From positions 310,001-374,000 of the forward strand of contig CAVPQY010000002.1 in the NCBI GenBank assembly GCA_963707695.1: a stretch of 64,000 nt of DNA. Direction: 5' to 3'. The notes under the pieces were generated by a model, which worked only from the letters and a program-made list of their open reading frames with translations, ran no database searches and was not told the origin of the DNA. Below are positions 32,420-40,930 of this stretch, piece after piece (position 1 is the stretch's first letter; each line of letters begins with the position of its first letter). The DNA is from JAOPZW01 sp963707695 (GTDB taxonomy: Bacteria > Actinomycetota > Thermoleophilia > Solirubrobacterales > Solirubrobacteraceae). The translations under genes were made by a program, and so were the position numbers.

Positions 32420-33634
32420 ATGACGCTCTCCTTCACGAACCTCCTCATCGTCGTCGCCGTGGGGTTCGCGGCGCCGCTGGCCCTCGGGTTCGTGCCGCGC
32501 GTGCGCCTGCCGTCGATCGTGCTCGAGATCGTCGCCGGCATCGTCGTCGGCCCGGCCGTCCTCGGCTGGGTGCACGTCGACGACCCGGTGCGGGTCTTCT
32601 CGACGGTCGGACTCGCCTACCTGCTGTTCCTCGCCGGTCTGGAGATCGACTTCAGCCGCCTGCGCGGCCGGGTCCTGCGCCTCGCCGCCCTCGCCTTCGG
32701 GGCGTCGCTGCTCATCGCCGTCCTCGTCGGCATCGCGCTGCAGGCCGGCGGCCTGGCCAAGCAGCCGGTCTTCGTCGCCATCGTCCTGTCGGCGACGTCG
32801 CTCGGCGTGCTCGTCCCGGTGCTCAAGGACGCCCACGAGAGCGGCACGACCTTCGGCCAGCTCATCATCGCCAGCGGCACGATCGCGGACTTCGCGACGG
32901 TCATCCTCCTGTCGCTCTTCTTCTCGCGCGAGGCGTCCTCCACCACGACCAAGGTCGTCCTGCTCGGCGGGCTGTTCGTCGTCGCGGTCGTCGTCGCGCT
33001 CGCGATCGCCGGCGTCGAGCACTCGCGGCGCCTGAAGGACGTCTTGCGCCGGCTGCAGGACACGAGCGCCCAGATCCGCGTCCGCGGCGCCTTCGTGCTG
33101 CTGATCGGCCTCGTGGCGCTGGCGGGCGAGCTGGGGCTCGAGGTCATCCTCGGCGCCTTCATCGCCGGCGCGATCATCTCCCTCGTCGACCAGGACCGCG
33201 AGATGACCCATGCCACCTTCCGGCTGAAGCTCGACGCGGCGGGCTTCGGGATCTTCATCCCGGTCTTCTTCGTCAGCACCGGGGTGACGTACGACCTCGA
33301 CGCGCTCACGTCGAGCACGTCGACGATCATGCACGTGCCGGTCTTCCTCGCGGCGCTCGTGGCCGTGCGCGGGCTGCCCGCTCTCCTGTACCGGCCGGTC
33401 ATCCCCCGCGAGCGCATCCCAGTCGCGATCCTCATGCAGTCGACGTCGCTGCCCTTCATCGTCGCGGCGACCCAGGTCGGCCTCGCGCTCGACGTCGTCA
33501 CGCCGGCCAACGCCGCCGCGCTGGTGGCCGCCGGGTTGCTGTCGGTGGTGCTGTTCCCGGTCGCGTCGCTGGTCCTGCTGCGCCGCCAGGCGCAGCCGGC
33601 GGCGCGGCGCCTCGTCGTGGCGCCCGAGGCCTGA
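32420..33634 (+). CDS. CPA2-type cation:proton antiporter
   Basis: 404 residues, about 11-12 hydrophobic helices. LPSIVLEIVAGIVVGPAVLGW, GLAYLLFLAGLEIDF and the discontinuous helix region SATSLGVLVPVLKD and IASGTIADFATVIL (with the transport Asp) are typical of Na+/H+ exchanger family proteins (KefB/CPA2). A loop with DQDREMTHATFRLKLDAAGFGIFIPVFFV follows. There is no C-terminal TrkA-N domain. It exchanges Na+ or K+ for protons and so helps pH and osmotic balance. It is divergent from the GH15 operon and shares the CGTAACG region. No ribosome site is seen before the ATG. Confidence 0.9.
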   Translation: MTLSFTNLLIVVAVGFAAPLALGFVPRVRLPSIVLEIVAGIVVGPAVLGWVHVDDPVRVFSTVGLAYLLFLAGLEIDFSRLRGRVLRLAALAFGASLLIAVLVGIALQAGGLAKQPVFVAIVLSATSLGVLVPVLKDAHESGTTFGQLIIASGTIADFATVILLSLFFSREASSTTTKVVLLGGLFVVAVVVALAIAGVEHSRRLKDVLRRLQDTSAQIRVRGAFVLLIGLVALAGELGLEVILGAFIAGAIISLVDQDREMTHATFRLKLDAAGFGIFIPVFFVSTGVTYDLDALTSSTSTIMHVPVFLAALVAVRGLPALLYRPVIPRERIPVAILMQSTSLPFIVAATQVGLALDVVTPANAAALVAAGLLSVVLFPVASLVLLRRQAQPAARRLVVAPEA

Positions 33635-33716
33635 CGGTGGCGCGTGCGCCGCTCGCGGTGCCGGGCGTTCACCGCCCCCTTCGGCGGCGCGCGGCTGGAG
33701 CGGTCGTGAGCCGCGC

Positions 33717-33760
33717 GTTCACCCGGGTGAACCCGGCCCGGGGTGATGACCGCTCACCCC
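33717..33760 (+). promoter_or_regulatory. Perfect 16-base palindrome and second inverted repeat before an ECF sigma gene
   Basis: GTTCACCCGGGTGAAC at 33717-33732 is a perfect palindrome. GGGGTGA at 33740-33746 pairs with TCACCCC at 33754-33760. Both contain GGTGA/TCACC half-sites and lie 23-66 bases before ATG 33783. They look like operator sites for a dimeric regulator of the sigma gene. Confidence 0.5.
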
Positions 33761-33782
33761 GTGCGGGCCGAGTCTCGGACCC

Positions 33783-34463
33783 ATGCCCGAGATCCTCACG
33801 CAGACACCGTCGCCGGCCCTGGCGGGACGCGGGGCCGAGGACCGCGAGCTCGTCGCCGCGCTGCGCCGCCGCGACGAGGCCGCCTTCGTCGCGCTCGTGG
33901 AGCGCTACGGGCCCATGATGCAGCGCGTGGCCCAGCACTACGTGCGCACGCCCTCGGTCGCCGAGGAGGTCGTGCAGGAGACCTGGTGCGCGGTGCTGAC
34001 CGGCATCGACCGCTTCGAGGGCCGCGCGCGCCTGAAGACCTGGCTCTTCCGCATCCTCGTCAACCGGGCGATGCGCCGTGGGCAGCGCGAGGCTCGCTCA
34101 GTGCCGTTCTCCTCCCTGGCCGGCGCGGACGACGTCGACGCGGGCGCCGTCCCGGCCGAGCGCTTCCTGGGCGCCGGCGACCCGCGCTGGCCAGGGCACT
34201 GGGCGTCGCCGCCCGAGGCCTGGCCCGAGGAGCGCCTGCTCGCCCGCGAGACGCTCGGCCTCGTGCGCGAGGCCATCGCGCGCCTTCCGGTCCGCCAGCG
34301 CGACGTCGTGGTGCTGCGCGACGTCGAGGGGTGGGATCCCCCCGAGGTGTGCGACGCCCTCGGCCTCAGCGAGGGCAACCAGCGTGTCCTGCTCCACCGC
34401 GGCCGCTCGCGCGTGCGCGAGGCCCTTGAGCGCCACCTCGACCCGGAGCTCCAGGTGGCATGA
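33783..34463 (+). CDS. ECF sigma factor
   Basis: 226 residues. Region 2: DEAAFVALVERYGPMMQRVAQHYV, EEVVQETWCAVLTGIDRFEGR and RLKTWLFRILVNRAMRRG; a longer linker (about 105-150) than usual; region 4: AIARLPVRQRDVVVLRDVEGWDPPEVCDALGLSEGNQRVLLHRGRSRVREAL. It is close to the sigma at 23307. It is coupled by ATGA to a zinc-finger anti-sigma gene. A perfect palindrome and other repeats lie upstream, so autoregulation or control by another regulator is likely. Confidence 0.9.
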   Translation: MPEILTQTPSPALAGRGAEDRELVAALRRRDEAAFVALVERYGPMMQRVAQHYVRTPSVAEEVVQETWCAVLTGIDRFEGRARLKTWLFRILVNRAMRRGQREARSVPFSSLAGADDVDAGAVPAERFLGAGDPRWPGHWASPPEAWPEERLLARETLGLVREAIARLPVRQRDVVVLRDVEGWDPPEVCDALGLSEGNQRVLLHRGRSRVREALERHLDPELQVA

Positions 34464-34744
34464 CGCCCATGACGTGCCGGGAGCTCGTCGAGCTCGTCAC
34501 GGCGCGCCTGGAGGGCGCGCTCAGCGCCGGGGACGTGGCGCGGTTCGACGCGCACGTCGACGAGTGCCCCGGATGCGCGGCCTACGTGCGCCAGATCGAG
34601 GCGACGATCCGCCTGTCGCGGGCGACGGCCGAGCAGCTCGAGGGCTCGGCGGCGGTTCAGGCGCTGCTGCCGGCCTTCTGGAGCTGGGCCAGCACGATGC
34701 CGATGACCAGCCAGGCGCCGACGAGGTACGGGAAGACGTCGTAG
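34460..34744 (+). CDS. Zinc-finger anti-sigma factor overlapping the permease gene
   Basis: 94 residues. CRELVELVTARLEGALSAGDVARFDAHVDECPGCAAYV holds the ZAS motif (His-x3-Cys-x2-Cys, about 31-38) and an earlier Cys6. ATIRLSRATAEQLEGS follows as in soluble anti-sigmas. The last 30 residues (SWASTMPMTSQAPTRYGKTS) do not look conserved and lie on the antisense of the permease gene; 88 bases overlap convergently. The true stop may have been lost, or the overlap is real. ATG 34460 overlaps the sigma stop. Confidence 0.75.
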   Translation: MTPMTCRELVELVTARLEGALSAGDVARFDAHVDECPGCAAYVRQIEATIRLSRATAEQLEGSAAVQALLPAFWSWASTMPMTSQAPTRYGKTS

Positions 34745-36072
34745 GGCGACTCCGGCACCGGCCAGACGTGGTGGTAGAGGACGTAGCCGGCCACCGCGAG
34801 CCCGGCGAGCGGCAGCACGAGCTCGGCGCGTGAGCCCCGCGCGGCCAGGAAGCGCAGCGCGGCGACGTTCGTCAGGGCGTACATCGTCAGGAGCGCGAGG
34901 GTCCCGATCGTCGCGAACCAGAAGAAGACGTCCATCGGCGCAGCGCCCGCCGTGCCCGCCACCACGAGGATCACGAGGTCGAGCGCCAGGACGAAGGCCA
35001 GACCGCCTGCCGGGGCGCCGCGCCGCGACACGCGCGCGAGCGGCGCGGGCAGGCGCCCGTCACGGGCGAGGGCGAAGAGCATCCTCGCGGCCACCGACGC
35101 GCACCCCAGCCCGGCGCCGACCGCGCTGACGAGCGCCGCGAGGTCCAGGGCGTCGGCCATCCCCGCGCCCACGTAGCGCCCGGCCAGCTCGCCCAGCGGG
35201 GCGGGCGAGGTGGCGAAGGCGCGCACACCGGCGGCGTCGGTCCCGAAGCCGAGCGTCTGCACCGCGACGCAGAGGACGTAGAAGATCGCGCCGAAGCCGA
35301 TCGCGGCGGCCATCGAGCGCGGGATCGCGCGTCGCGGCGCCGTCGCCTCCTCGCCGAGCGAGCCCGCCGACTCGAACCCGGCGAAGGAGAGGAAGCCGAA
35401 GGTGGACGCGAGCGCGATGGTGCCGAGCGTCGTGCCCGGCGGGGGCCGGAGCACGTCGGCGCTCAGCCCCCGGCCGTCCGGGGCCCCGCCGAAGGCGAGC
35501 TTCCCGGCGATGATCGCCATGACGACGAGGATGAGGGTCACCGAGACCACCTCGAAGAGCAGGAGCGTCCGCGCCGCGACCCGGATCTCGCGCGAGGCGA
35601 TGGCACCGACGACGACCCACCCGGCGAGCGCGAGCGGCAGCCACGCCGCGTCGGCGGCGATCCCGGTGCTGGCCAGGAACGCGCGCGCGAAGACGGCGAT
35701 GGCCGCGATCGAGACGACCGGGAAGACGAGGTACGTGCCCAGGAGCGCCCAGCCGGCGACGAAGCCCGCCCGTGGCCCGAGCGCCCCGCCGACGAACGCG
35801 TAGACCGAGCCGGCGCTCGCGAACTCCCCCGAGAGCCGGGCGAAGCCGTAGGCGACGAGCCCGACGCCGACGGCCGCGAGGACGTAGGCAAGGGTCGCCG
35901 CCCGCCCGAGCAGGCCCGCGGCGGCCACGCCGGTGATCGACACCGCCAGCGTCGGCGCCATGACGCCGATGGAGACCGAGGCGGTCGCGAGCTGACCGAG
36001 CTCGCGGCGCAGGCCACCCAGGCGCCGGACCGGCGCCGGTCGCGTCGGGCCCCCCTGCGCGATCGTGCCCAG
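34657..36072 (-). CDS. APC-family amino acid permease with probable CTG start
   Basis: 12 hydrophobic helices, APC superfamily (amino acid/proton symport or exchange). TM1 has the unwound region ASVSIGVMAPTLAVSITG; TM6 region FGFLSFAGFESAGSLGEEA carries the typical Phe-Ala-Gly-Phe-Glu. The first ATG (35961) lies inside TM1 and would remove half of it. The conserved in-frame part LRRELGQLATASVSIGV continues upstream without ATG, GTG or TTG. A CTG at 36072 stands exactly 6 bases after a TACGGT box, the leaderless spacing of other genes here; it gives 471 residues, a usual length. The start is inferred. The 3' end overlaps the anti-sigma gene. Confidence 0.85.
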   Translation of the reverse strand: MGTIAQGGPTRPAPVRRLGGLRRELGQLATASVSIGVMAPTLAVSITGVAAAGLLGRAATLAYVLAAVGVGLVAYGFARLSGEFASAGSVYAFVGGALGPRAGFVAGWALLGTYLVFPVVSIAAIAVFARAFLASTGIAADAAWLPLALAGWVVVGAIASREIRVAARTLLLFEVVSVTLILVVMAIIAGKLAFGGAPDGRGLSADVLRPPPGTTLGTIALASTFGFLSFAGFESAGSLGEEATAPRRAIPRSMAAAIGFGAIFYVLCVAVQTLGFGTDAAGVRAFATSPAPLGELAGRYVGAGMADALDLAALVSAVGAGLGCASVAARMLFALARDGRLPAPLARVSRRGAPAGGLAFVLALDLVILVVAGTAGAAPMDVFFWFATIGTLALLTMYALTNVAALRFLAARGSRAELVLPLAGLAVAGYVLYHHVWPVPESPYDVFPYLVGAWLVIGIVLAQLQKAGSSA

Positions 36073-36078
36073 GGGCCG

Positions 36079-36084
36079 ACCGTA
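36079..36084 (-). promoter_or_regulatory. Leaderless minus-10 box before the CTG of the permease gene
   Basis: TACGGT on the minus strand, 6 bases before CTG 36072. Confidence 0.4.
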
Positions 36085-36131
36085 CCCGCCGCAACCGCCG
36101 CGGGTCCAGTGGAGGCGAGCGGCCGTCCCGT

Positions 36132-36137
36132 TAGGGT
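36132..36137 (+). promoter_or_regulatory. Leaderless minus-10 box of the SDR gene
   Basis: TAGGGT, 6 bases before ATG 36144; no ribosome site between them. Confidence 0.5.
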
Positions 36138-36143
36138 CGGCCC

Positions 36144-36908
36144 ATGGAGGGGCTCGCCGGACGGCGCGCGCTGGTCACCGGGGCGGCCCGCGGGATCGGG
36201 CGCGCGACCGCCGTGCGACTCGCAGCCGAGGGGGCGCGCGTGGCGCTGGTCGACGTCGACGAGGCCGCCCTCCGCGACGCCGCCGAAGCGCTGCGCGACG
36301 CCGGGCACGATCCGCTGGCCGCCCCGGCCGACGTGAGCGACGAGCACGCCGTCGCGGACGCCGTCGGCGCTGCGGTGGAGGCGTTCGGCGGTCTCGACGT
36401 CGTCGTCGCCAACGCGGCGGTGCAGCTCGTGGGCCGCGACGACCGCGCGGACCGCCTCGACGCCGACGTGTGGCGGCGGACGCTGGACGTGAACCTCACC
36501 GGCGCGTTCCTGACCGCGAAGCACGGGATCCGCGCGCTGTTGGGGTCCGGCGGCGGAGCGGTCGTCTGCGTCGCCTCGCCGGCCGGGGCCTACGGGCTCG
36601 CCCCGGGACTCGACGCGTACTCGGCCAGCAAGGCGGGCGTGAGCGGCCTCGTCAGGGTCCTCGCCGCCGACTACGCGCGCGAGGACGTCCGCGTGAACGG
36701 GGTCTGGCCGGGCATCACGGAGACGCCGATGAACGCGTGGTGGACGGGCGACCCCGCCCGGCGCGCCGAGGTCCTGGCGCCGGTGCCGCTCGGGCGCGCG
36801 GCGCGGGCCGAGGAGGTCGCCGCCGTCGTCGCCTTCCTGGCCTCGGGCGACGCGACCTACGTGACCGGCGCGCTGTGGGCGGTCGACGGCGGGCTGACCG
36901 CGGTCTAG
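36144..36908 (+). CDS. SDR-family oxidoreductase
   Basis: 254 residues. TGAARGIG (12-19) binds NAD(P); the usual NNAG reads ANAA (89-92); VASPAG holds the active-site Ser145 and YSASK gives Tyr159/Lys163. ITETPMNAWWTGDPARRAEV and YVTGALWAVDGGLTAV complete a classical SDR, acting on an alcohol, ketone or sugar. The ATG fits a leaderless promoter. Its TAG stop (36906-36908) is the first half of the TAGGGT box of the next gene, so the two are compactly arranged but probably separately transcribed. Confidence 0.9.
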   Translation: MEGLAGRRALVTGAARGIGRATAVRLAAEGARVALVDVDEAALRDAAEALRDAGHDPLAAPADVSDEHAVADAVGAAVEAFGGLDVVVANAAVQLVGRDDRADRLDADVWRRTLDVNLTGAFLTAKHGIRALLGSGGGAVVCVASPAGAYGLAPGLDAYSASKAGVSGLVRVLAADYAREDVRVNGVWPGITETPMNAWWTGDPARRAEVLAPVPLGRAARAEEVAAVVAFLASGDATYVTGALWAVDGGLTAV

Positions 36909-36911
36909 GGT
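36906..36911 (+). promoter_or_regulatory. Leaderless minus-10 box of the LAL regulator, built on the SDR stop codon
   Basis: TAGGGT whose TAG is the SDR stop; 6 bases before ATG 36918. Confidence 0.5.
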
Positions 36912-36917
36912 CGCACC

Positions 36918-39083
36918 ATGGGCACCAGGCCGCCGGAGGTGAGGCCGGACGCCCTCGGGGTCATCGCGGCGACGAAGCTGCGCGCACCCCCGGTCCGGGG
37001 GCAGTTCGTGCCGCGCGACGCCCTCGTCGCGGTGGTGGCCGGTGCGCCGCACACGCGGCTGACCCTCGTCTCCGCGCCCGCCGGCTCGGGCAAGACGACC
37101 CTCCTCGCGCTCTGGCGGGCGGCGCCGTTCGAGCAGCGGCCGTTCGCCTGGCTGTCGCTCGACCGCTCCGACGACGACCCGGCCCGCTTCTGGGCGTGCG
37201 TCATCGAGGCGCTGCGGACCGTCGCGCCGGGGGTCGGGGCCGGGGCCGAGGGCGCGCTCCGCTCGCCCCGCGCCGGGCTCGAGGACGTCGTCATCCCGCT
37301 GCTGGTCAACGAGCTCGCGACCTGGGAGGACCAGGTCGTCCTCGTCCTCGACGACCTCCACGAGGTGCGCGACCCGCGGATCCACGCGTCGCTGGCGATG
37401 TTCGTGGACCGCCTGCCGCCCACGGTGCACGTCGCCGTTGCGACGCGCGCGGACCCGGCGCTGCCGCTGGCCCGCCTGCGGGTCCGCGACGAGCTGGTCG
37501 AGCTGCGGGCAGGCCACCTGCGCTTCGACGAGCACGAGGCGCGGGAGCTCCTCAACGGCGGCCTAGGCCTCGGCCTCGCGGCCTCCGACGTCGCGACGCT
37601 CCAGCGCCGCACCGAAGGGTGGGCGGCGGGGCTGCAGCTCGCCGGGCTCTCGCTGCGGGGCCGGCGCCTGGCCGGCGAGCCGGCCGCCGTCCCGGCGGCC
37701 GACGACCGCCTCGTCGTCGACTACCTGGTCACCGAGGTGCTGGAGGGCGTCGATCCGGCGCTGCGGCGGTTCCTGGAGCGCACGTCGATCCTCGAGCGCC
37801 TCACGGCGGAGCTGTGCGCGGCGGTCACCGGCGAGGGCGTCGACGCCTGCGCGGAGCGCCTGGCCGAGCTCGATCGGCGCAACCTGTTCACCACGGCGCT
37901 CGACGCGCAGGGCCGCTGGTACCGCACGCACCCGCTGCTCTCGGAGGCGCTCGCGCGCCACCTCGAGGCGGCCGACCAGCGCGCCACGCTCGAGCTCCAC
38001 CGCCGCGCGTCGCGCTGGTGGGCCGCACACGGCGCGTGGCCTGAGGCCGTCGCTCACGCCCTCGCCGCCGGCGACGGCGAGTGGACCGCTGAGCTCGTGG
38101 CCGCCGGCTGGCGGCCGGTGTTCAACCGGGGGTGGCTGACGACCGTCGCCGGGTGGCTGCGCGCGCTGCCCGAGGACCGCGTCGAGCGCGATCCGCAGCT
38201 GTGGCTCGCGCGGGCGTGGACCGCGCTCGACGTCGGAGCGCTCGACGCGGTCCAGCCCTGGCTCGAGAACGCGGCCGGGGGTGAGGACGAGCGGGCGGCG
38301 TGGGCCGGCGTCCTCCTCGCCCTGCGACGGTTCAAGTCCGGCGACGTGCCCGGCGCGCGGCGCGACCTGGAGCGCGCGCAGGGCCGTCCCGACGCCGGGG
38401 CCTTCTGGCGCACGGTCGAGGTCCTCGTGGACGGCGTCACCGGGTTCTGGGCCCTCGGGCCGGGCGACGCGTCGGTCGAGGCGTTCACCGAGGCGCGCCG
38501 CCTCGCGCTGGCCGACGACAACGTCCTCGGCGCCCACTACGCGGTCGGCTACCTCGCCCTCGCGTCGGCGGAGCGAGGCGATCGCGACGTCGCCGCGGCG
38601 CTGCTCGACGAGGCGGAGGCCCTCGTGGCGCGCGAGCCCCCGGTGGCGGAGCACTTCACGGCGATGGCGGCCGCCCTGGCGCGCGGCCGGCTGGCCGAGC
38701 TGACCGGCGACGGCGCGCTCGCCGCCGAGCAGCTCGGACGCGCCGTCGACCTGGCCCGCCGCGGGGCCGGGCGGCCGGAGCTGGACGCCGCCCGCGGCGC
38801 CCAGGCGCGGGTCGAGGCGACAGGCCGTCAGGCGGCGTCTGACGGCGCGCTCGCGCCCGCGACCGTCACACCGCCGGCACGAGCGCCACGCGCGCCGCTC
38901 AGCGAGGGCGAGCTGCGCGTCCTCCGCCTCCTGCCGAGCGCGCTCTCGTTGCGGGAGATCGGCGGCGAGCTCTTCGTCTCGCACAACACCGTCAAGACCC
39001 ATACGCGCAGCATCTACGCCAAGCTGCGCGTCACCGGTCGCGAGGAGGCCGTGCATCGCGCGAACGAGCTGCACCTCCTCTGA
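36918..39083 (+). CDS. MalT/LAL-type LuxR transcriptional activator with ATPase domain
   Basis: 721 residues. Order: N-terminal TKLRAPPVRGQFVPRD as in MalT-like proteins, Walker A VSAPAGSGKTTLL (51-63), Walker B VVLVLDDLHEV (about 133-143), winged helix and TPR-like helices (about 330-640), and C-terminal LuxR HTH: LSEGELRVLRLLPSALSLRE and LFVSHNTVKTHTRSIYAKL (about 660-705). ATP and a ligand would drive oligomerisation and activation of a catabolic operon. Length is shorter than MalT (about 900), with a shortened TPR region. The next genes on the other strand are the flavin reductase/acyl-CoA dehydrogenase/OsmC set. Confidence 0.92.
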   Translation: MGTRPPEVRPDALGVIAATKLRAPPVRGQFVPRDALVAVVAGAPHTRLTLVSAPAGSGKTTLLALWRAAPFEQRPFAWLSLDRSDDDPARFWACVIEALRTVAPGVGAGAEGALRSPRAGLEDVVIPLLVNELATWEDQVVLVLDDLHEVRDPRIHASLAMFVDRLPPTVHVAVATRADPALPLARLRVRDELVELRAGHLRFDEHEARELLNGGLGLGLAASDVATLQRRTEGWAAGLQLAGLSLRGRRLAGEPAAVPAADDRLVVDYLVTEVLEGVDPALRRFLERTSILERLTAELCAAVTGEGVDACAERLAELDRRNLFTTALDAQGRWYRTHPLLSEALARHLEAADQRATLELHRRASRWWAAHGAWPEAVAHALAAGDGEWTAELVAAGWRPVFNRGWLTTVAGWLRALPEDRVERDPQLWLARAWTALDVGALDAVQPWLENAAGGEDERAAWAGVLLALRRFKSGDVPGARRDLERAQGRPDAGAFWRTVEVLVDGVTGFWALGPGDASVEAFTEARRLALADDNVLGAHYAVGYLALASAERGDRDVAAALLDEAEALVAREPPVAEHFTAMAAALARGRLAELTGDGALAAEQLGRAVDLARRGAGRPELDAARGAQARVEATGRQAASDGALAPATVTPPARAPRAPLSEGELRVLRLLPSALSLREIGGELFVSHNTVKTHTRSIYAKLRVTGREEAVHRANELHLL

Positions 39084-39132
39084 GGAGTCGGTCGGCGCGG
39101 CATGTCGAGCGCCGCGGTCGGGCGTCCTCCGG

Positions 39133-39637
39133 CTACGCCAGGGCGCCGAAGGCGCCGGCGAAGAAGACGAGCGGGTCGTCGACGGGCGCGATGCGCAGGG
39201 TGTCGACCCGCCCCACGACGATCCAGTGATCGCCGGTGGGGTGCTCGGCGACGATCTCGCACTCGAGGGCGGCGAGCGCGTCGGTGAGCAGCGGGACGCC
39301 GCCGCGTCCGAGCTCCCAGTCGAGGCCCGCGAACCGGTCTGCGCCGGCAGGGGTCGCGCGTCGTGCGAAGCGCTCGTGCCGGCGCCCCAGCACGTTCACG
39401 CCGAAGCGGCGCGCGCGCCGCATGCGGGACCACGTGAGCGAGCTGCGCGACGGGCAGAACGAGATCAGCGGCGGGTCGAGCGAGACCGACGTGAGCGAGT
39501 TGACGATGAGCCCGGCGGGCTCACCGTCCGGGGCCGCCGTGACGAAGGCGACGCCGGTCGCGAACCTGCCGAGTGCGGTGCGGAACGCTTCGCGCGTCCG
39601 ACGCCCGCGTGGAGCGGGCTGGAGCCGCGAGCGCCAT
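39133..39637 (-). CDS. Flavin reductase-like domain protein, frameshift near the start
   Basis: About 167 residues once corrected. FRTALGRFATGVAFVTAAPDGEPAGLIVNSLTSVSLDPPLISF is the classic start of HpaC/DszD-like flavin reductases, with RFGVNVLGRRHERFARR and GDHWIVVGRVDTLRI following. They reduce FMN or FAD with NAD(P)H for a partner monooxygenase. ATG 39637 (MALAAPARSTRASDA) is one base out of frame with REAFRT; one extra base near 39590 explains it. The ATG lies one base after the stop of the acyl-CoA dehydrogenase-like gene, so that protein may be the matching flavin-dependent oxygenase. Confidence 0.78.
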
Positions 39638-39638
39638 G

Positions 39639-40859
39639 TCAGTGGAGCTGCGTCGCTTCGCCGAGGGCGACGTGGGCGAGGTGGTCGTAGGCGCGGTTGG
39701 CGCCGAGCGGGTGCATGAAGGCGCCGGCCTTGACGTCGCGGTAGGCGCGCGCGAGCGGGCTGCCGTTGACGTAGCCGGCGCCGCCCGAGAGGGCGAGCGC
39801 GCGGTCCACGATGCGGGCGGCCGCCTCGTTGACGAACGCCTTCGCGGCCTGGGCCTCGGCGAACAGCGCGTCGAGCTCCTCGGCGCTGCCGTCGGAGGCC
39901 GGGTTGGCCGCGCGGTGCTCGTCGATCAGCGCGGCCGCGCGCGACGAGGACGCCGCGCGAGGCGGCGAGGTCGACGGCGTTGTCGGCGACCTGCATGCGC
40001 GGGCGGGCGTCGCCGTTGATGCGTCCGGCGAGGCCGCGGCGGGCGCTCGCGTCGGCCGACTCGGCGATGCCGAGCGAGGCGGCGGCGTGGAACAGGCCGG
40101 ACACGAGGTTGCGCTCCATGTAGGGCAGCGGGTCGCCGGCGCGGAAGCCGCCGCGCACGCCGGACTGCGGCAGCGCGACGCCGTCGAGCGAGATCGAGTT
40201 GCTGCCCGGAGGCGCGCATCCCGAGCGCGTCCCAGTCGTCGTGGATGACGACGCCGGGCGCGTCGGTCGGCACCATCGCGTAGGCGTAGCGCTCGGTGCC
40301 CTCGTCGTCGGCGTAGGTGACGGCGACGTAGAGGTCGGTGGCGGCAGGCGACATCGTGCAGAACAGCTTGCGGCCGTCGATCCGCCAGCCCGACCGCGTG
40401 CGGGTGGCGATCGTGCCCGGGCGCGTGAGGTCCTGGCCGCGCTCGCTGATGGCGGCGGCCAGGACGACCCCGTCCCGGGCGATCTGCTCGAGCGACGAGG
40501 CGAAGCCGCGCGCGCGGCGCTCCGCCCCGGCCGCGACCGCGATCTGGCGACGACGCTCCATGTTGAGCACGGCGACGAGGTGCATGTTCACGCCGATCGC
40601 GACGGACGCGTCGCCGCGCGCCAGGCGGCTCGACGCGACGACGAGGTCGTGCGCGGACGAGACGCCGAGCCCACCGAGCTCGACCGGGACGGGCGCCGTG
40701 AAGTAGCCGGCGGCCTTGAGGGCGTCGATCGCCTCGAAGGGGTAGCTGCCGTCGCGGTCGTGCTCCGCCGCGCGGGCGGCGAGCTCCTGCGGAGAGCTCC
40801 TCGGCGATCGCCACGAGGCGGGCGCCGGCGTCGGTGTGGGCTGTGAGTTCGATCGGCAT
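39639..40859 (-). CDS. Acyl-CoA dehydrogenase / flavin-dependent monooxygenase family, three frameshifts
   Basis: About 405 residues if three single extra bases are removed (near 40795, 40207 and 39948). Pieces in order: MPIELTAHTDAGARLVAIAEEL; then QELAARAAEHDRDGSYPFEAIDALKAAGYF to DDWDALGMRASG; then SNSISLDGVALPQSGVRGGF to NAVDLAASRG; then SSRAAALIDEHRAANP to the end LGEATQLH. Such proteins are either acyl-CoA dehydrogenases or two-component flavin monooxygenases (DszC/HsaA type). The flavin reductase directly behind favours the second. Each break restores the correct family sequence exactly, so sequencing error or very recent decay are both possible. Confidence 0.82.
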   Translation of the reverse strand: MPIELTAHTDAGARLVAIAEELSAGARRPRGGARPRRQLPLRGDRRPQGRRLLHGARPGRARWARRLVRARPRRRVEPPGARRRVRRDRREHAPRRRAQHGASSPDRGRGRGGAPRARLRLVARADRPGRGRPGRRHQRARPGPHAPGHDRHPHAVGLADRRPQAVLHDVACRHRPLRRRHLRRRRGHRALRLRDGADRRARRRHPRRLGRARDARLRAATRSRSTASRCRSPACAAASAPATRCPTWSATSCPACSTPPPRSASPSRPTRAPAAASPDASTATPARACRSPTTPSTSPPRAASSSRAAALIDEHRAANPASDGSAEELDALFAEAQAAKAFVNEAAARIVDRALALSGGAGYVNGSPLARAYRDVKAGAFMHPLGANRAYDHLAHVALGEATQLH

Positions 40860-40930
40860 GGCGGAAGCACCGGTCCGCTCGTCGGCTCCGTGGCCGGAGC
40901 GCGGCCCCGGCCACGGAGCGGCGAGCGAGG

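Noticed and set aside
33661..33716. Terminator after the antiporter gene
   Set aside because: GC-rich repeats around CCGCCCCCTTCGGCGG can fold weakly, but without a U-tract or a clean long stem.
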